Program-made: the position numbers and the translations under genes
In this document: in pieces, positions 9,111 to 19,726 of the stretch
Position numbering within the stretch: the stretch's first letter is position 1
Layout: every line of letters begins with the position of its first letter
Notes under the pieces: model-generated
Told to the model about the DNA's origin: nothing
Databases searched by the model: none
What the model saw: the letters and a program-made list of their open reading frames with translations, nothing else
DNA from: Candidatus Desulfofervidus auxilii
Lineage (GTDB): Bacteria > Desulfobacterota > Desulfofervidia > Desulfofervidales > Desulfofervidaceae
Assembly (NCBI RefSeq): GCF_001577525.1
Contig: NZ_CP013015.1
Coordinates: 1,879,751-1,943,750 of the forward strand
DNA: 64,000 nucleotides
Direction: 5' to 3'

Positions 9111-9869
9111 TTAACCAAGATTGAACAGCTTTTTGGCGTTTTCGGTGGTTTTTAAAGCAACCTGTTTTAAACTCACTTCTTTTATATCTGCCACTTTTTG
9201 GGCAGTATAATGCAAAAAAGCAGGCTCGTTTTGCTTGCCTCTCATAGGCACAGGGGCAAGAAAAGGGGCATCGGTCTCTAAAAGGAGGGATTCCAGAGGG
9301 GTCTTTTTTACTACTTGTTTAAGTTTAGTAGACTTGGGGAAAGTAACTATCCCAGGGATGGAAATATAAAAACCAGCCTTGATACATTTTTCTGCAAAGG
9401 AAACATCTCCAGGGAAACAATGCCAAACACCTTTACAGGATAGTCCTTCTGTTTCTACCAATATTTGCCAGGTTTCTGAAATAGCCTCTCGGCAATGAAT
9501 AACAATGGGTTTCCCTAGTTTCTGAGCTAGTTTAATTTGTCTTTTAAAGGCATTTATTTGAATCTCTCTAGGAGATAAATTCCGATAAAAGTCTAGGCCA
9601 ATTTCTCCAATGGCTACTACTTTTGGATGGGAGGCTAGAATTTCTAATTCTTTATAAACTTCGTCTGTTGATGTTTTTGCCTCATGGGGATGCACTCCCA
9701 CTGTTGCCCATACAAAATTATAGGTTTCTGCTATTTCCACTGCCTTTCTGCTGGTTTTTAAATCAATGCCTATAGTTACAATAAAATTCACCTGATTTTC
9801 CTTGGCCCGCTGTAGTGCCCCCTTTAAGTCTTTAAGCATATCTAAGTGACAATGAGTATCAATGAGCAT
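9111..9869 (-). CDS. tatD: TatD-family metal-dependent hydrolase
   Basis: A 252-residue TIM-barrel hydrolase of the TatD family, with 3'-5' DNase activity in characterised members. Metal ligands are seen at the N-terminus (DTHCHLDM), the central Glu in AIGEIGLDFYR, HCREA, and the C-terminal ETDAPFLAP motif. The length is normal. Its ATG overlaps the stop of the upstream M23 peptidase gene by one base, so the two are translationally coupled. Confidence 0.93.
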   Translation of the reverse strand: MLIDTHCHLDMLKDLKGALQRAKENQVNFIVTIGIDLKTSRKAVEIAETYNFVWATVGVHPHEAKTSTDEVYKELEILASHPKVVAIGEIGLDFYRNLSPREIQINAFKRQIKLAQKLGKPIVIHCREAISETWQILVETEGLSCKGVWHCFPGDVSFAEKCIKAGFYISIPGIVTFPKSTKLKQVVKKTPLESLLLETDAPFLAPVPMRGKQNEPAFLHYTAQKVADIKEVSLKQVALKTTENAKKLFNLG

Positions 9870-11212
9870 TACTTAAGAAGCCCGTTTTGTATCATTTTCT
9901 GAGTGATGTTATTTTTTACCCAATGGGCATCCCACCACTCAACAGGATTAACAAATTCTCCTTGAACCAAGATGCTGAAATGTAAGTGGTCACCTCCAGC
10001 CAAACCAGTAGTGCCAGTATAGCCAATAACATCCCCCTTTTTCACCCGCTGGTTTTTTTCTACTTGAAAGTTGCTTAAGTGCCCATATAGACTAAACAAC
10101 CCCAAACCATGGTCAATAATAATAGTATTGCCATAAATGCCCAGATAATCTCTATAAACCACTATGCCATGATTAGCTGCAATTACTGGGGCATGGGCAA
10201 TGGACGCAATATCTACCCCTTGATGAACAGAATGGCTGATGGGCTTACCTTTATAATAATAGGTGCGTTGGTCAACAAAGCCAGCCCTCCTTGCCCCGCG
10301 GGGACGGATGAAAGCACCCTGCCACAGAGGTGTTGGTTGAGAAATACTGCATATCCGCCTTATTTCTTGATGATTTTTTTTACGAAGTTCTGTATTGACT
10401 TTAACAAATGTCTCTAAATATTTTCCCCTCAAATTAGGATAGATGTTCCAAAATTCAGGCATTTTAGCCTGAAGAAAGGCATCAGAAATATTGATTTTAT
10501 CATGTCTAAATTTCCGAGGGAGCAAATGGTAATAAAAACCTATTTCTCCTCTATTACCTGCTTTATCTTCTCCTACCAGGCGATAAACAATGTTCTTTGG
10601 TGCATAATAAGGATAAGCAAATAGGCACAGATAAAGACCTTGCCATTGATAACCAGGATAAAAAAGCTCACTTGCCTTGACTCCATGATTCAACAGTGGC
10701 TCTAAAGCACGATAAATAACTAACCCACTACCTCCCTTAGCTATATTGTGGCTTCGAGTGAGGACTTCTATAGTGGGTAATACAGTATCAATGATAACAC
10801 CATATCTTCTTTCTGAAAAATTTCCTTTGCCCCAGTGCCAAAAGGAATAGTCTCGTGCAGAAACAACGAAAAAGGCAGGACCATCATGAACCCCTAATTT
10901 TTTAGGAATAACATTAAGATTAATCCTTTGGTTATATATCTTATCCTCTCGGGAGAAGCGTTTATAAAAAATAGGGTGATTTTTGTTATCTTGCTCAATA
11001 AAAACCAAGCATTCCTTCAACCCCAACCCTTTTTCCCTAAAACTGATAGTAAATTCTTCACTGGCAGGTAAAAAACCAGCAGGTTCAGGAGATAAAACTA
11101 TTTCTGGGACTTTGGTTTCAAAAAATCTACTCAAGGCCACAATTCCCCCTACTAACAAAATAACGATGACACTTATGATTAGCCTTTGTTTATTCAATTT
11201 GCCTGTTTTCAA
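9869..11212 (-). CDS. Membrane-anchored M23 (LytM) peptidoglycan endopeptidase
   Basis: A 447-residue protein with an N-terminal signal anchor (about residues 10-30: LIISVIVILLVGGIVALSRF) and a long extracytoplasmic region. The C-terminal LytM domain (about 325-430) shows HQGVDIAS with the first zinc His and Asp, a Gly-rich beta core, SLYGHLS and HLHFSI with the last ligands. Such proteins cut peptide cross-links or activate amidases. All zinc residues appear present, so it is probably active. It sits between cbpA-like and tatD on the leftward strand. Confidence 0.85.
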   Translation of the reverse strand: MKTGKLNKQRLIISVIVILLVGGIVALSRFFETKVPEIVLSPEPAGFLPASEEFTISFREKGLGLKECLVFIEQDNKNHPIFYKRFSREDKIYNQRINLNVIPKKLGVHDGPAFFVVSARDYSFWHWGKGNFSERRYGVIIDTVLPTIEVLTRSHNIAKGGSGLVIYRALEPLLNHGVKASELFYPGYQWQGLYLCLFAYPYYAPKNIVYRLVGEDKAGNRGEIGFYYHLLPRKFRHDKINISDAFLQAKMPEFWNIYPNLRGKYLETFVKVNTELRKKNHQEIRRICSISQPTPLWQGAFIRPRGARRAGFVDQRTYYYKGKPISHSVHQGVDIASIAHAPVIAANHGIVVYRDYLGIYGNTIIIDHGLGLFSLYGHLSNFQVEKNQRVKKGDVIGYTGTTGLAGGDHLHFSILVQGEFVNPVEWWDAHWVKNNITQKMIQNGLLK

Positions 11213-11233
11213 TGGAAAACCCCCTTAATTAGT

Positions 11234-12145
11234 CTATAATCCTAACCTAGCTAACTCTTCTATCAACCGTTTTTGCTCAGGTGTAAGATATTTAGGAACT
11301 TGAATAATGACTTGAACAAATAAGTCTCCTCTTCCTCCTTTTAAAGACGGCATCCCCTGACCTTTTACTCTTAATTTGGTATGAGACGGAGTGCCTGGGG
11401 GAACCTTTACCTCTAAGGTTTTACCTTCCAAAGTAGGAACATGGATAGTGGTGCCTAAGGCAGCTTGAGAAAAAGAAATAGTGCGATTAATGTATAGATG
11501 GTCACCTTCTCTTTTAAATAAAGGATGTTCTAATACTCTAATTCTTACATAAAGGTCTCCAGGTATCCCTGTGGGACCAAGCTCTCCTTTACCAGCTATC
11601 CTCAGTTTTTGGCCAGTATTTATACCACGAGGTATTTTTATAGTAATCCGTTCTTGCCTGCCACTCCGCTCATAAGCAATAGTTTTCTCACCACCTCTAG
11701 CTGCTTCTTCTAAACTAATAGGAAGTTCATAAATTAAATCAGGCCCCTTTACAGGTGTCCGTCTAGGTTGTTCATAATCAAAAGGACCGGTCCTGAAGTA
11801 TACCCTTCTTGACCTTCCTGGTTTTCCCCCAAAGATGTAGGAAAAGAAATCTTCTGTACTAAACCCCAAGTCTTTAAAAATGTCCCCAATGTCAAAGTTG
11901 CGAAAAATATCTTCAGTAGTATATTGTTGATGAAAACTGGCCCCCATAGTATCATACTGCTGACGCTTTTTGGGGTCACTCAAAACTGCATAAGCCTCGT
12001 TGATTTCTTTAAATTTTTCTTCTGCCTCCTTACTTTTATTCCGATCGGGATGATATTTTAAAACCAAACGGCGATAGGCACGTTTAATCTCTTCCTGCGT
12101 AGCATTTCTAGGAACACCCAAAATCTGGTAATAATCCTTAGTCAT
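11234..12145 (-). CDS. cbpA: DnaJ-class co-chaperone without zinc fingers (CbpA/class B type)
   Basis: A 303-residue J-domain protein. The J domain with the HPD tripeptide (KYHPDRN) spans residues 1-70, followed by a Gly/Phe-poor linker and two beta-sandwich substrate-binding domains ([21 protein letters not shown] onward). The CxxCxGxG zinc fingers of class A DnaJ are missing, which places it with CbpA-type co-chaperones that stimulate DnaK ATPase. No dnaK or grpE is adjacent. Confidence 0.88.
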   Translation of the reverse strand: MTKDYYQILGVPRNATQEEIKRAYRRLVLKYHPDRNKSKEAEEKFKEINEAYAVLSDPKKRQQYDTMGASFHQQYTTEDIFRNFDIGDIFKDLGFSTEDFFSYIFGGKPGRSRRVYFRTGPFDYEQPRRTPVKGPDLIYELPISLEEAARGGEKTIAYERSGRQERITIKIPRGINTGQKLRIAGKGELGPTGIPGDLYVRIRVLEHPLFKREGDHLYINRTISFSQAALGTTIHVPTLEGKTLEVKVPPGTPSHTKLRVKGQGMPSLKGGRGDLFVQVIIQVPKYLTPEQKRLIEELARLGL

Positions 12146-12207
12146 CTTTCACCTCTGTTGTTTCTAAAGTAATTCCTTCCAGTAAGGATGTCAAGAAATA
12201 TCAAATC

Positions 12208-12560
12208 AGGACTTTCCCCAGAATTTTTAAAAGCTTTCTAAAAAGAAAGATAAGGTAAGCTCCTCAAATCCGTAATAACTTTAAAAGAAAACGGTCAAAT
12301 ATAGTAACTGACCTTACGCACAGTATGATAACATGAAAAAGTTGTGCACCTCTAGTAGTATGATAATTGTTTTTTCAATTTTAAGCCATAACATTATAAA
12401 AAACCATTTTTTAAGGGTTGTGGTCAAAAAACTTTTTTCCTTTCAACCAACTCTACTTTTTAAAAAGGTTAGACGTATTTCCTTATTCCACTTATTGAAC
12501 GCCAAAAATCCTTAATTCATTCCTGCCTGCCTGCCGGCAGGCAGACAGGGATGTTTTTTG
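12208..12560. repeat. Largest composite intergenic repeat locus
   Basis: Bases 12208-12328 match 61149-61268 in the same orientation (GGACTTTCCCC, TAAGGTAAGCTCCTCAAATC, CTTACGCACAGTATGATA). The m1 word follows at 12333-12348. Bases 12395-12432 match 57205-57258 inverted. Bases 12450-12551, including a GC-rich palindrome at 12521-12551, match 19490-19625 inverted. The repeat occupies most of the 510-bp space between the divergent cbpA-like and mreB genes. A 60-codon open frame across it is not a convincing protein. Confidence 0.75.
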
Positions 12561-12652
12561 GGAAACTCCAAGTTAAAGAAAAAAATTTCTTCCCATTGAT
12601 AAAATCTAACAATTTTGGTAGTGTTTAGGAAAATTTAAAATTAAAGGAGTAA

Positions 12653-14502
<1,850 letters not shown>

Positions 14503-14516
<14 letters not shown>

Positions 14517-14982
14517 AAAAAAATTTTTATTCTTCGGATTGTGGCCTGGGATTTGGTTTTTATTGGCTATCTTCCCCTATTTTTGTTGGTTTGGCAAATT
14601 TAGTTTTATTTTATTTTGGTTATCAGGGATTTACATAGCTATATTCGGAAATAAGCCTTATTTATGGTTGGGTTTTTGGGGTGGATTACTGGATGTGTAT
14701 AAAGGTAATACCTTGGGGCCTTATTTTACTGCTTTTCTTTGTATGGGATGGTTAATTAGCAAAACTAAGCACAAATTTATCCCAAATTTCCCCAACCAGA
14801 TGATATTGAGCTTTTTAACCATTCTATTCTTACATGGGTGGTGTTATGGCTGGGAAATAATATTTGATTTAAATAAAAATGGATATAAAATGAAAGAAGT
14901 TTTATTTTTTGCCTTAGGCGGGGCATGTTTGGCCCCTCTTATTTTTAAATTTTATAATATTTTTACTCAAGATGTCCCTTAA
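14503..14982 (+). CDS. mreD: Rod-shape determining protein MreD
   Basis: A 159-residue, very hydrophobic protein with about five predicted membrane segments, the size and place of MreD between mreC and PBP2. The sequence itself is weakly conserved in this family, so the assignment rests on topology plus gene order. It overlaps the start of the PBP2 gene by 11 bp. Confidence 0.8.
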
Positions 14983-16762
14983 TAAAGATTGTATTTTAGA
15001 CAACTGGGGAAAAAGACTTAAGCTCTTTCGTTGGTTAATTTTATGTTTTTTTTTAATTATTATCCTTCGTCTATTTCATCTCCAAGTGGTTAAAGGAGAA
15101 TTCTATGCCATTCGAGCAGAAAACAACCGGCTGGAAATTGAATCAATTCCTGCCCCCAGAGGAGTTATCTATGATAGAAAAGGGCGAATTTTGGCTACTA
15201 ATCGCCCTTGTTTTTGTCTTTTACTCTACCCTCAAAAACTTCCTCATAAGAAGCATATTTTGGAGTCTTATGCCTCATTCCTAGCTCCTATTTTAAAAAA
15301 ATCTCCCTCTGAAATAATGTCTATGCTTAAAAAAAGCTTAGTATATCCCCTAAGGCCTATTTATTTAAAGAAAGACCTAACCTGGGAAGAAGTAACCACT
15401 CTGGAATCATCCCACTATTTTTTCTCTGCCTTGAAAATACATGTTATTCCTTTACGTTTTTATCCTCATTGTTCTTTGGCCTGCCATCTTCTTGGTTACG
15501 TCAGCCTTATAAGTGCAGAAGAAATTAAGTCAATGCCTGAAGCAGAGCCAATCGACTTTATAGGCAAAATTGGTATAGAAAAACTCCTCCAATCCACTCT
15601 GGCTGGGAAAAAAGGGAAACGTTTTTTAGAAGTAGATGCCTTAGGTCACATCAGGCGTGTTTTAAAAGAAACACCACCTATTTCAGGTAATAACCTATAT
15701 TTAACTTTAGATGCTAAATTACAAGCCTATGCTGAACAGTTACTTAAAGGCAAAACAGGTGTTATTGTGGCCCTTTCCCCCAAAACTGGAGAAGTTTTGA
15801 CTTTAGCTAGTAATCCTGGTTTTGACCCAAACTTATTTGTGAATGGAATGGATAAAAAAACTTGGCAAAAATTAAAAGATAATCCCCAAAATCCTCTTCA
15901 AAATCGAGCTACCACGGGAGTTTATCCTCCAGGTTCTATATTAAAAATAGTTACTGCTTTAGCTGCCTTGGAAAATAAAGTCATTTCTGCCCACACCAAA
16001 ATTAATTGTCCAGGGAAATTTCTCTTTGGGGACCGTGTTTTTCGGTGTTGGAAAAAGGGAGGCCATGGTGTACTTGATATAAAAAGGGCCATTATTCAAT
16101 CCTGTGATGTCTTCTTTTATCAACTTGGTGCTTGGTTAGGTATTGAAAAATTAGCAGATTATGCCAAACAATGTGGTTTTGGTCAATATAGCGGTATTGG
16201 CATTGAAGAAGTTTCAGGCCATGTGCCTGCATCCCCTAATAAGTGGCCAAAGGGAGAGGCCTTAAACATGGCTATTGGTCAAGGCTCTTTTTTGGCTACC
16301 CCTCTACAAATTGCCCAATTTTTTGCTGCCTTGGCCAATGGAGGTAATATTTATCGCCCCAGAATTGTGTTAAAGATAGTTGGACCAAAGGGCAAAATCG
16401 TTGAAGAAACAAAACCAAAAATAAACAGCAAATTGCCTATTTCAACCCATAATTTAAAGCTTATCAAGGAAGCCTTAGCAGGAGTAATAAATGACCCTCG
16501 CGGCACTGGTTATAATGCACGCTCGCACCGCGTGGTTATAGCTGGTAAGACAGGAACAGCTCAAGTGATTTCTTTACCTCAAAAGAAGCTTTCTAAATTA
16601 CCAGTTTCTCATAGAGACCATGCCTGGTTTGCTGGTTTTGCCCCTGTAAAAACACCTCAAATTGCAGTGGTAGTGCTAATTGAACATGGAGGACATGGTG
16701 GAGCTACGGCTGCTCCTATTGCCACCAAATTAATAGAGGCATATTTAAATGAAAATAGCTAG
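14972..16762 (+). CDS. mrdA: Penicillin-binding protein 2 (peptidoglycan DD-transpeptidase)
   Basis: A 596-residue class B PBP of the elongasome that cross-links peptidoglycan with RodA. An N-terminal membrane anchor (about residues 17-35) precedes the dimerisation domain (APRGVIYDRKGRILATN). The transpeptidase domain has the active-site tetrad SILK with Ser322 in PPGSILK, the second motif in QSCDVFFYQ, and KTGTAQ. All catalytic residues are present. It overlaps rodA by 14 bp. Confidence 0.95.
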   Translation: MSLNKDCILDNWGKRLKLFRWLILCFFLIIILRLFHLQVVKGEFYAIRAENNRLEIESIPAPRGVIYDRKGRILATNRPCFCLLLYPQKLPHKKHILESYASFLAPILKKSPSEIMSMLKKSLVYPLRPIYLKKDLTWEEVTTLESSHYFFSALKIHVIPLRFYPHCSLACHLLGYVSLISAEEIKSMPEAEPIDFIGKIGIEKLLQSTLAGKKGKRFLEVDALGHIRRVLKETPPISGNNLYLTLDAKLQAYAEQLLKGKTGVIVALSPKTGEVLTLASNPGFDPNLFVNGMDKKTWQKLKDNPQNPLQNRATTGVYPPGSILKIVTALAALENKVISAHTKINCPGKFLFGDRVFRCWKKGGHGVLDIKRAIIQSCDVFFYQLGAWLGIEKLADYAKQCGFGQYSGIGIEEVSGHVPASPNKWPKGEALNMAIGQGSFLATPLQIAQFFAALANGGNIYRPRIVLKIVGPKGKIVEETKPKINSKLPISTHNLKLIKEALAGVINDPRGTGYNARSHRVVIAGKTGTAQVISLPQKKLSKLPVSHRDHAWFAGFAPVKTPQIAVVVLIEHGGHGGATAAPIATKLIEAYLNENS

Positions 16763-17837
16763 ATTTTGCCTTACCACTTCAGGTCAGATGTTGTTTGTTC
16801 TCACAACCTTGGTAAGTATTGGCCTGCTTAATTTATACAGTGCTACTTATTATTTGGGGCCAAAGGCTATACTCTTTAAAAAACAACTATTTTGGACGGG
16901 CTTGGGTTTTATCACGTTGTGGGTATTCAGCACAATAGACCATCGCAAATTGCGTATTTATGCTTATCATATTTATACCATTACTGTATTGTTGCTTTTT
17001 GCTCTTTTGGTTCTTGCTCCTCCTTTATTGGGAACAAAAAGATGGTTTGCCTTAGGTCCCATTTCCATTCAACCTTCGGAGTTGGCTAAAATAGTATTCA
17101 TTATTACCATAGCCCAATATTTGAGTGAAACCAAGCTAGAAAGTCAAACCCTAAAGGTATTCTTAAAGGCCTTGATATTGACGGTTATTCCTGTATTCCT
17201 AGTAGTCCTAGAGCCAGATTTAGGCACAGGAGTAATTCTTTTAATCCTATTTGGGAGTATATGTATCTTAAGCAAGGTGTCCAATAAAATACTTTTAGTT
17301 ATGGGGAGCTTAACCATTGCCTTTTTGCCCTTTATCTGGAAGTTTATGCTTAAAGATTACCAAAGAGCAAGGATTTTGGGATTTTTATTTCCCCACAAAG
17401 ACCCATTAGGGATTGGTTACCATGTTTTACAATCAAAAACTGCTATTGGGTCAGGAAGGCTGTGGGGGAATGGATTTTTAAAAGGAACCCAGTCCCAACT
17501 GCATTTTCTGCCTGAACATTACACTGACTTTGTCTTTTCTGTATTTGCAGAACAATGGGGCTTTATGGGATGTATTATATTATTAACCCTTTATCTTTTG
17601 CTTATTTTGATGGGAATTAAAATCTGTCAGCGTGCTAATCATCCCTTTGCATTTTTACTGGCAGGAGGCATTACAGCTTTGTTTTTTTGGCAAGTGTTTA
17701 TTAATATTGCCATGACCTTGGGGCTCTTACCTGTTGTAGGAGTGCCTTTACCCTTTATGAGTTATGGTGGTTCTGCTATGTTGGTTAATTTTATAGCTGT
17801 GGGTATATTGATAAATATTGACATTAAAAATTCTTGA
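16749..17837 (+). CDS. mrdB: RodA, SEDS-family peptidoglycan glycosyltransferase
   Basis: A 362-residue polytopic SEDS protein that polymerises lipid II in the elongasome. Recognisable blocks are LGTKRWFALGPISIQPSEL, LEPDLGTG and the C-terminal LPVVGVPLPFMSYGGSA. RodA rather than FtsW is supported by the mreBCD-PBP2 context. It ends 12 bp before folD. Confidence 0.95.
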   Translation: MKIARFCLTTSGQMLFVLTTLVSIGLLNLYSATYYLGPKAILFKKQLFWTGLGFITLWVFSTIDHRKLRIYAYHIYTITVLLLFALLVLAPPLLGTKRWFALGPISIQPSELAKIVFIITIAQYLSETKLESQTLKVFLKALILTVIPVFLVVLEPDLGTGVILLILFGSICILSKVSNKILLVMGSLTIAFLPFIWKFMLKDYQRARILGFLFPHKDPLGIGYHVLQSKTAIGSGRLWGNGFLKGTQSQLHFLPEHYTDFVFSVFAEQWGFMGCIILLTLYLLLILMGIKICQRANHPFAFLLAGGITALFFWQVFINIAMTLGLLPVVGVPLPFMSYGGSAMLVNFIAVGILINIDIKNS

Positions 17838-17849
17838 GAGGAGGAAATA

Positions 17850-18710
17850 ATGGGAAAAATCCTTGATGGTAAAGCATGTTCAGCTCAAATTCGAGCAGCG
17901 TTGGCCAGTGAGATAAAAACCATTATTTCTAAGGTGGAAAGGCCACCTTGTTTAGCGGTTATCTGGGTAGGGGAAAATCCGGCTTCAGCTACTTATGTTA
18001 AGGCAAAGGGGAAGGCATGTGAAAAAATAGGGATGGATTTTCAATTACACCATTTGCCTGAAACCGTGACTGAGAAAGAATTGATAGCGTTAATTCATTC
18101 TTTAAATAAAAACCACAATGTAGATGCGCTGTTGGTGCAACTACCATTACCTAAGCAAATTTCAGAAGAGAGTGTGGTTTCTGCCATTTCTCCTGAAAAG
18201 GATGCCGATGGGTTTCATCCATACAACTTAGGAAGATTGATAATGGGAAACCCTACTTTTATTCCTTGCACTCCAGCAGGTATATTGGAGCTATTGCATA
18301 AAAATGAAATAGACACTACAGGAAAGGAAGTAGTTATTGTGGGTAGGAGCAATATTGTAGGTAAACCCCTAGCTGTGCTTTTAATGCAGAAGGCATTGGG
18401 TAATGCCACAGTTACTGTGTGTCATACAGCAACTAGGGACCTTGTCTTTCATACTAAAAGGGCAGATATCTTGATTGTAGCTGCTGGAAGGCCCAGAATG
18501 ATTAAGGCAGATATGGTAAAAGAAGGAGGGGTAGTAGTTGATGTAGGGATCCATCGCACAGAACAAGGCCTTTGTGGAGATGTGGACTTTGAGGAAGTGG
18601 AGCCAAAGACTTTTGCTATCACTCCTGTGCCTGGTGGTGTAGGCCCTATGACAGTAGCCATGCTTTTAAAAAATACTGTGCTGGCATGGAAAGGAAGATA
18701 TAAAGTTTAA
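17850..18710 (+). CDS. folD: Bifunctional methylene-THF dehydrogenase/methenyl-THF cyclohydrolase
   Basis: A 286-residue cytosolic one-carbon enzyme interconverting 5,10-methylene- and 10-formyl-tetrahydrofolate. Signatures seen are ATYVKAKGKACEKIGM with the catalytic Lys, LVQLPLP, PEKDADGFHPYN, GRSNIVGKPLA and the C-terminal TPVPGGVGPMTVAML. GAGGAGG lies just before the ATG. It follows the rod-shape genes directly, so it is probably cotranscribed. Its stop overlaps the stop of the convergent unknown gene by 4 bp. Confidence 0.96.
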   Translation: MGKILDGKACSAQIRAALASEIKTIISKVERPPCLAVIWVGENPASATYVKAKGKACEKIGMDFQLHHLPETVTEKELIALIHSLNKNHNVDALLVQLPLPKQISEESVVSAISPEKDADGFHPYNLGRLIMGNPTFIPCTPAGILELLHKNEIDTTGKEVVIVGRSNIVGKPLAVLLMQKALGNATVTVCHTATRDLVFHTKRADILIVAAGRPRMIKADMVKEGGVVVDVGIHRTEQGLCGDVDFEEVEPKTFAITPVPGGVGPMTVAMLLKNTVLAWKGRYKV

Positions 18711-19375
18711 ACTTGAGGCCAAATCTTTTTCCCTTGATACCAAATTTCGCCTTTATTGTTTTGGCTAAAGGCAGAAAGACTAAAACCTTTAACCTTACCA
18801 TCAATAATTAACTTTCCACCTTTCATAAAATAAGCAGTCCAGGAACCAGCATTTCCTGTAATTCTTAAATAAGATTTTTCCTGATTTTCATAGCCCAAAA
18901 GAGAAATAGCATTCTTTAGTTTTTTGGTATTCAAATTAACATTTATGGGTTCAATCTGTTTAAATTCTTTACCTTTTTCCATTTCTTCCTTGATGTACTG
19001 ATTTACTGTTCTATTTAAAAGAAGAGAAATAAGAAGACCTAAAGTAACCGTAGAATATTTTTTCTCCTCATATCTTTCTATTAATTGATTTAATACTTCC
19101 TCCAAATATTGAGCCTTAATTTCCTTTATTTTGACAATGACTTCTTGAGAAAGTATATTAGCAGTATCTTTAGGAATACGCCTTACTTGATTTTTCCATT
19201 CATCATATAGTTTCTCAATTTCATCCACAATTTCTTTAACTTCCTTTTCCTTTTGTTTAACTTCTTTAAATTTATTTTGGTAGGCTATTTTTCTGTTTCT
19301 TATTGTTTTCTCTATCTCTGTTTCTGAAATATTTAAGACCCTTTCTGCTAACTTCTGAATTTTTTGACGCAGCAT
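18707..19375 (-). CDS. Unknown coiled-coil protein with a GXGXG-like C-terminus
   Basis: I do not recognise this 222-residue protein. The N-terminal 110 residues are strongly charged and helical (KEVKQKEKEVKEIVDEIEKL), resembling coiled coils such as those of V-ATPase subunit E, but without a clear family match. The C-terminal third has ITGNAGSWTAYFMKGGKLII, similar to the beta-helix turns (GNAG...MKGGKIIV) of GXGXG domains in glutamate synthase and formylmethanofuran dehydrogenase. No signal peptide or membrane span is seen. It stands alone, convergent with folD and divergent from the exopolysaccharide operon. Confidence 0.6.
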   Translation of the reverse strand: MLRQKIQKLAERVLNISETEIEKTIRNRKIAYQNKFKEVKQKEKEVKEIVDEIEKLYDEWKNQVRRIPKDTANILSQEVIVKIKEIKAQYLEEVLNQLIERYEEKKYSTVTLGLLISLLLNRTVNQYIKEEMEKGKEFKQIEPINVNLNTKKLKNAISLLGYENQEKSYLRITGNAGSWTAYFMKGGKLIIDGKVKGFSLSAFSQNNKGEIWYQGKKIWPQV

Positions 19376-19484
19376 ATTTTTTATTTTATGCTCTTAATTG
19401 AATGCTGTAAATGCTTTATTTACAAAGTTATCCCTGCAACAATTTTATATTTGAACATTCCCCAAAATTTAGGCGTTAATCTTT

Positions 19485-19650
19485 AAAAACATCCCTGTCT
19501 GCCTGCCGGCAGGCAGGCCTGTCTGCCGACAGGCAGGGATGAATTAAGGATTTTTGGCGTTCAATAAGTGGAATAAGAAAATACCTTAAGGTTAACTTCT
19601 TTAAAAAGTAGAGTTAGTTAAAGGAATAAAATGTCTTAATGTGCATCTGA
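19485..19650. repeat. Composite intergenic repeat with doubled palindrome
   Basis: This is inverted relative to 12450-12551 (GAATTAAGGATTTTTGGCG, TTCAATAAGTGGAATAAG, AAAAAGTAGAGTT). The right end, AAGGAATAAAATGTCTTAAT, matches 27938-27958 and, inverted, 51365-51385. The GC-rich palindrome at about 19493-19538 is present twice in tandem, where 12521-12551 has one copy. Confidence 0.75.
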
Positions 19651-19674
19651 TTTTTTTAAACAGCCTGCATATTC

Positions 19675-19703
19675 TTGACAATAATCGATAAAAAATCTAC
19701 AAA
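19675..19703 (+). promoter_or_regulatory. Candidate sigma70 promoter of the exopolysaccharide operon
   Basis: A TTGACA box at 19675-19680 and TACAAA at 19698-19703 are separated by 17 bp. Transcription would start about 15-20 bases before the ATG at 19727. The match is by eye only. Confidence 0.4.
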
Positions 19704-19726
19704 GATAAAAAATATAAGGTTTTTCT

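Noticed and set aside
12333-12515. A 60-codon frame before mreB
   Set aside because: It lies entirely in the composite repeat and its translation is not protein-like.
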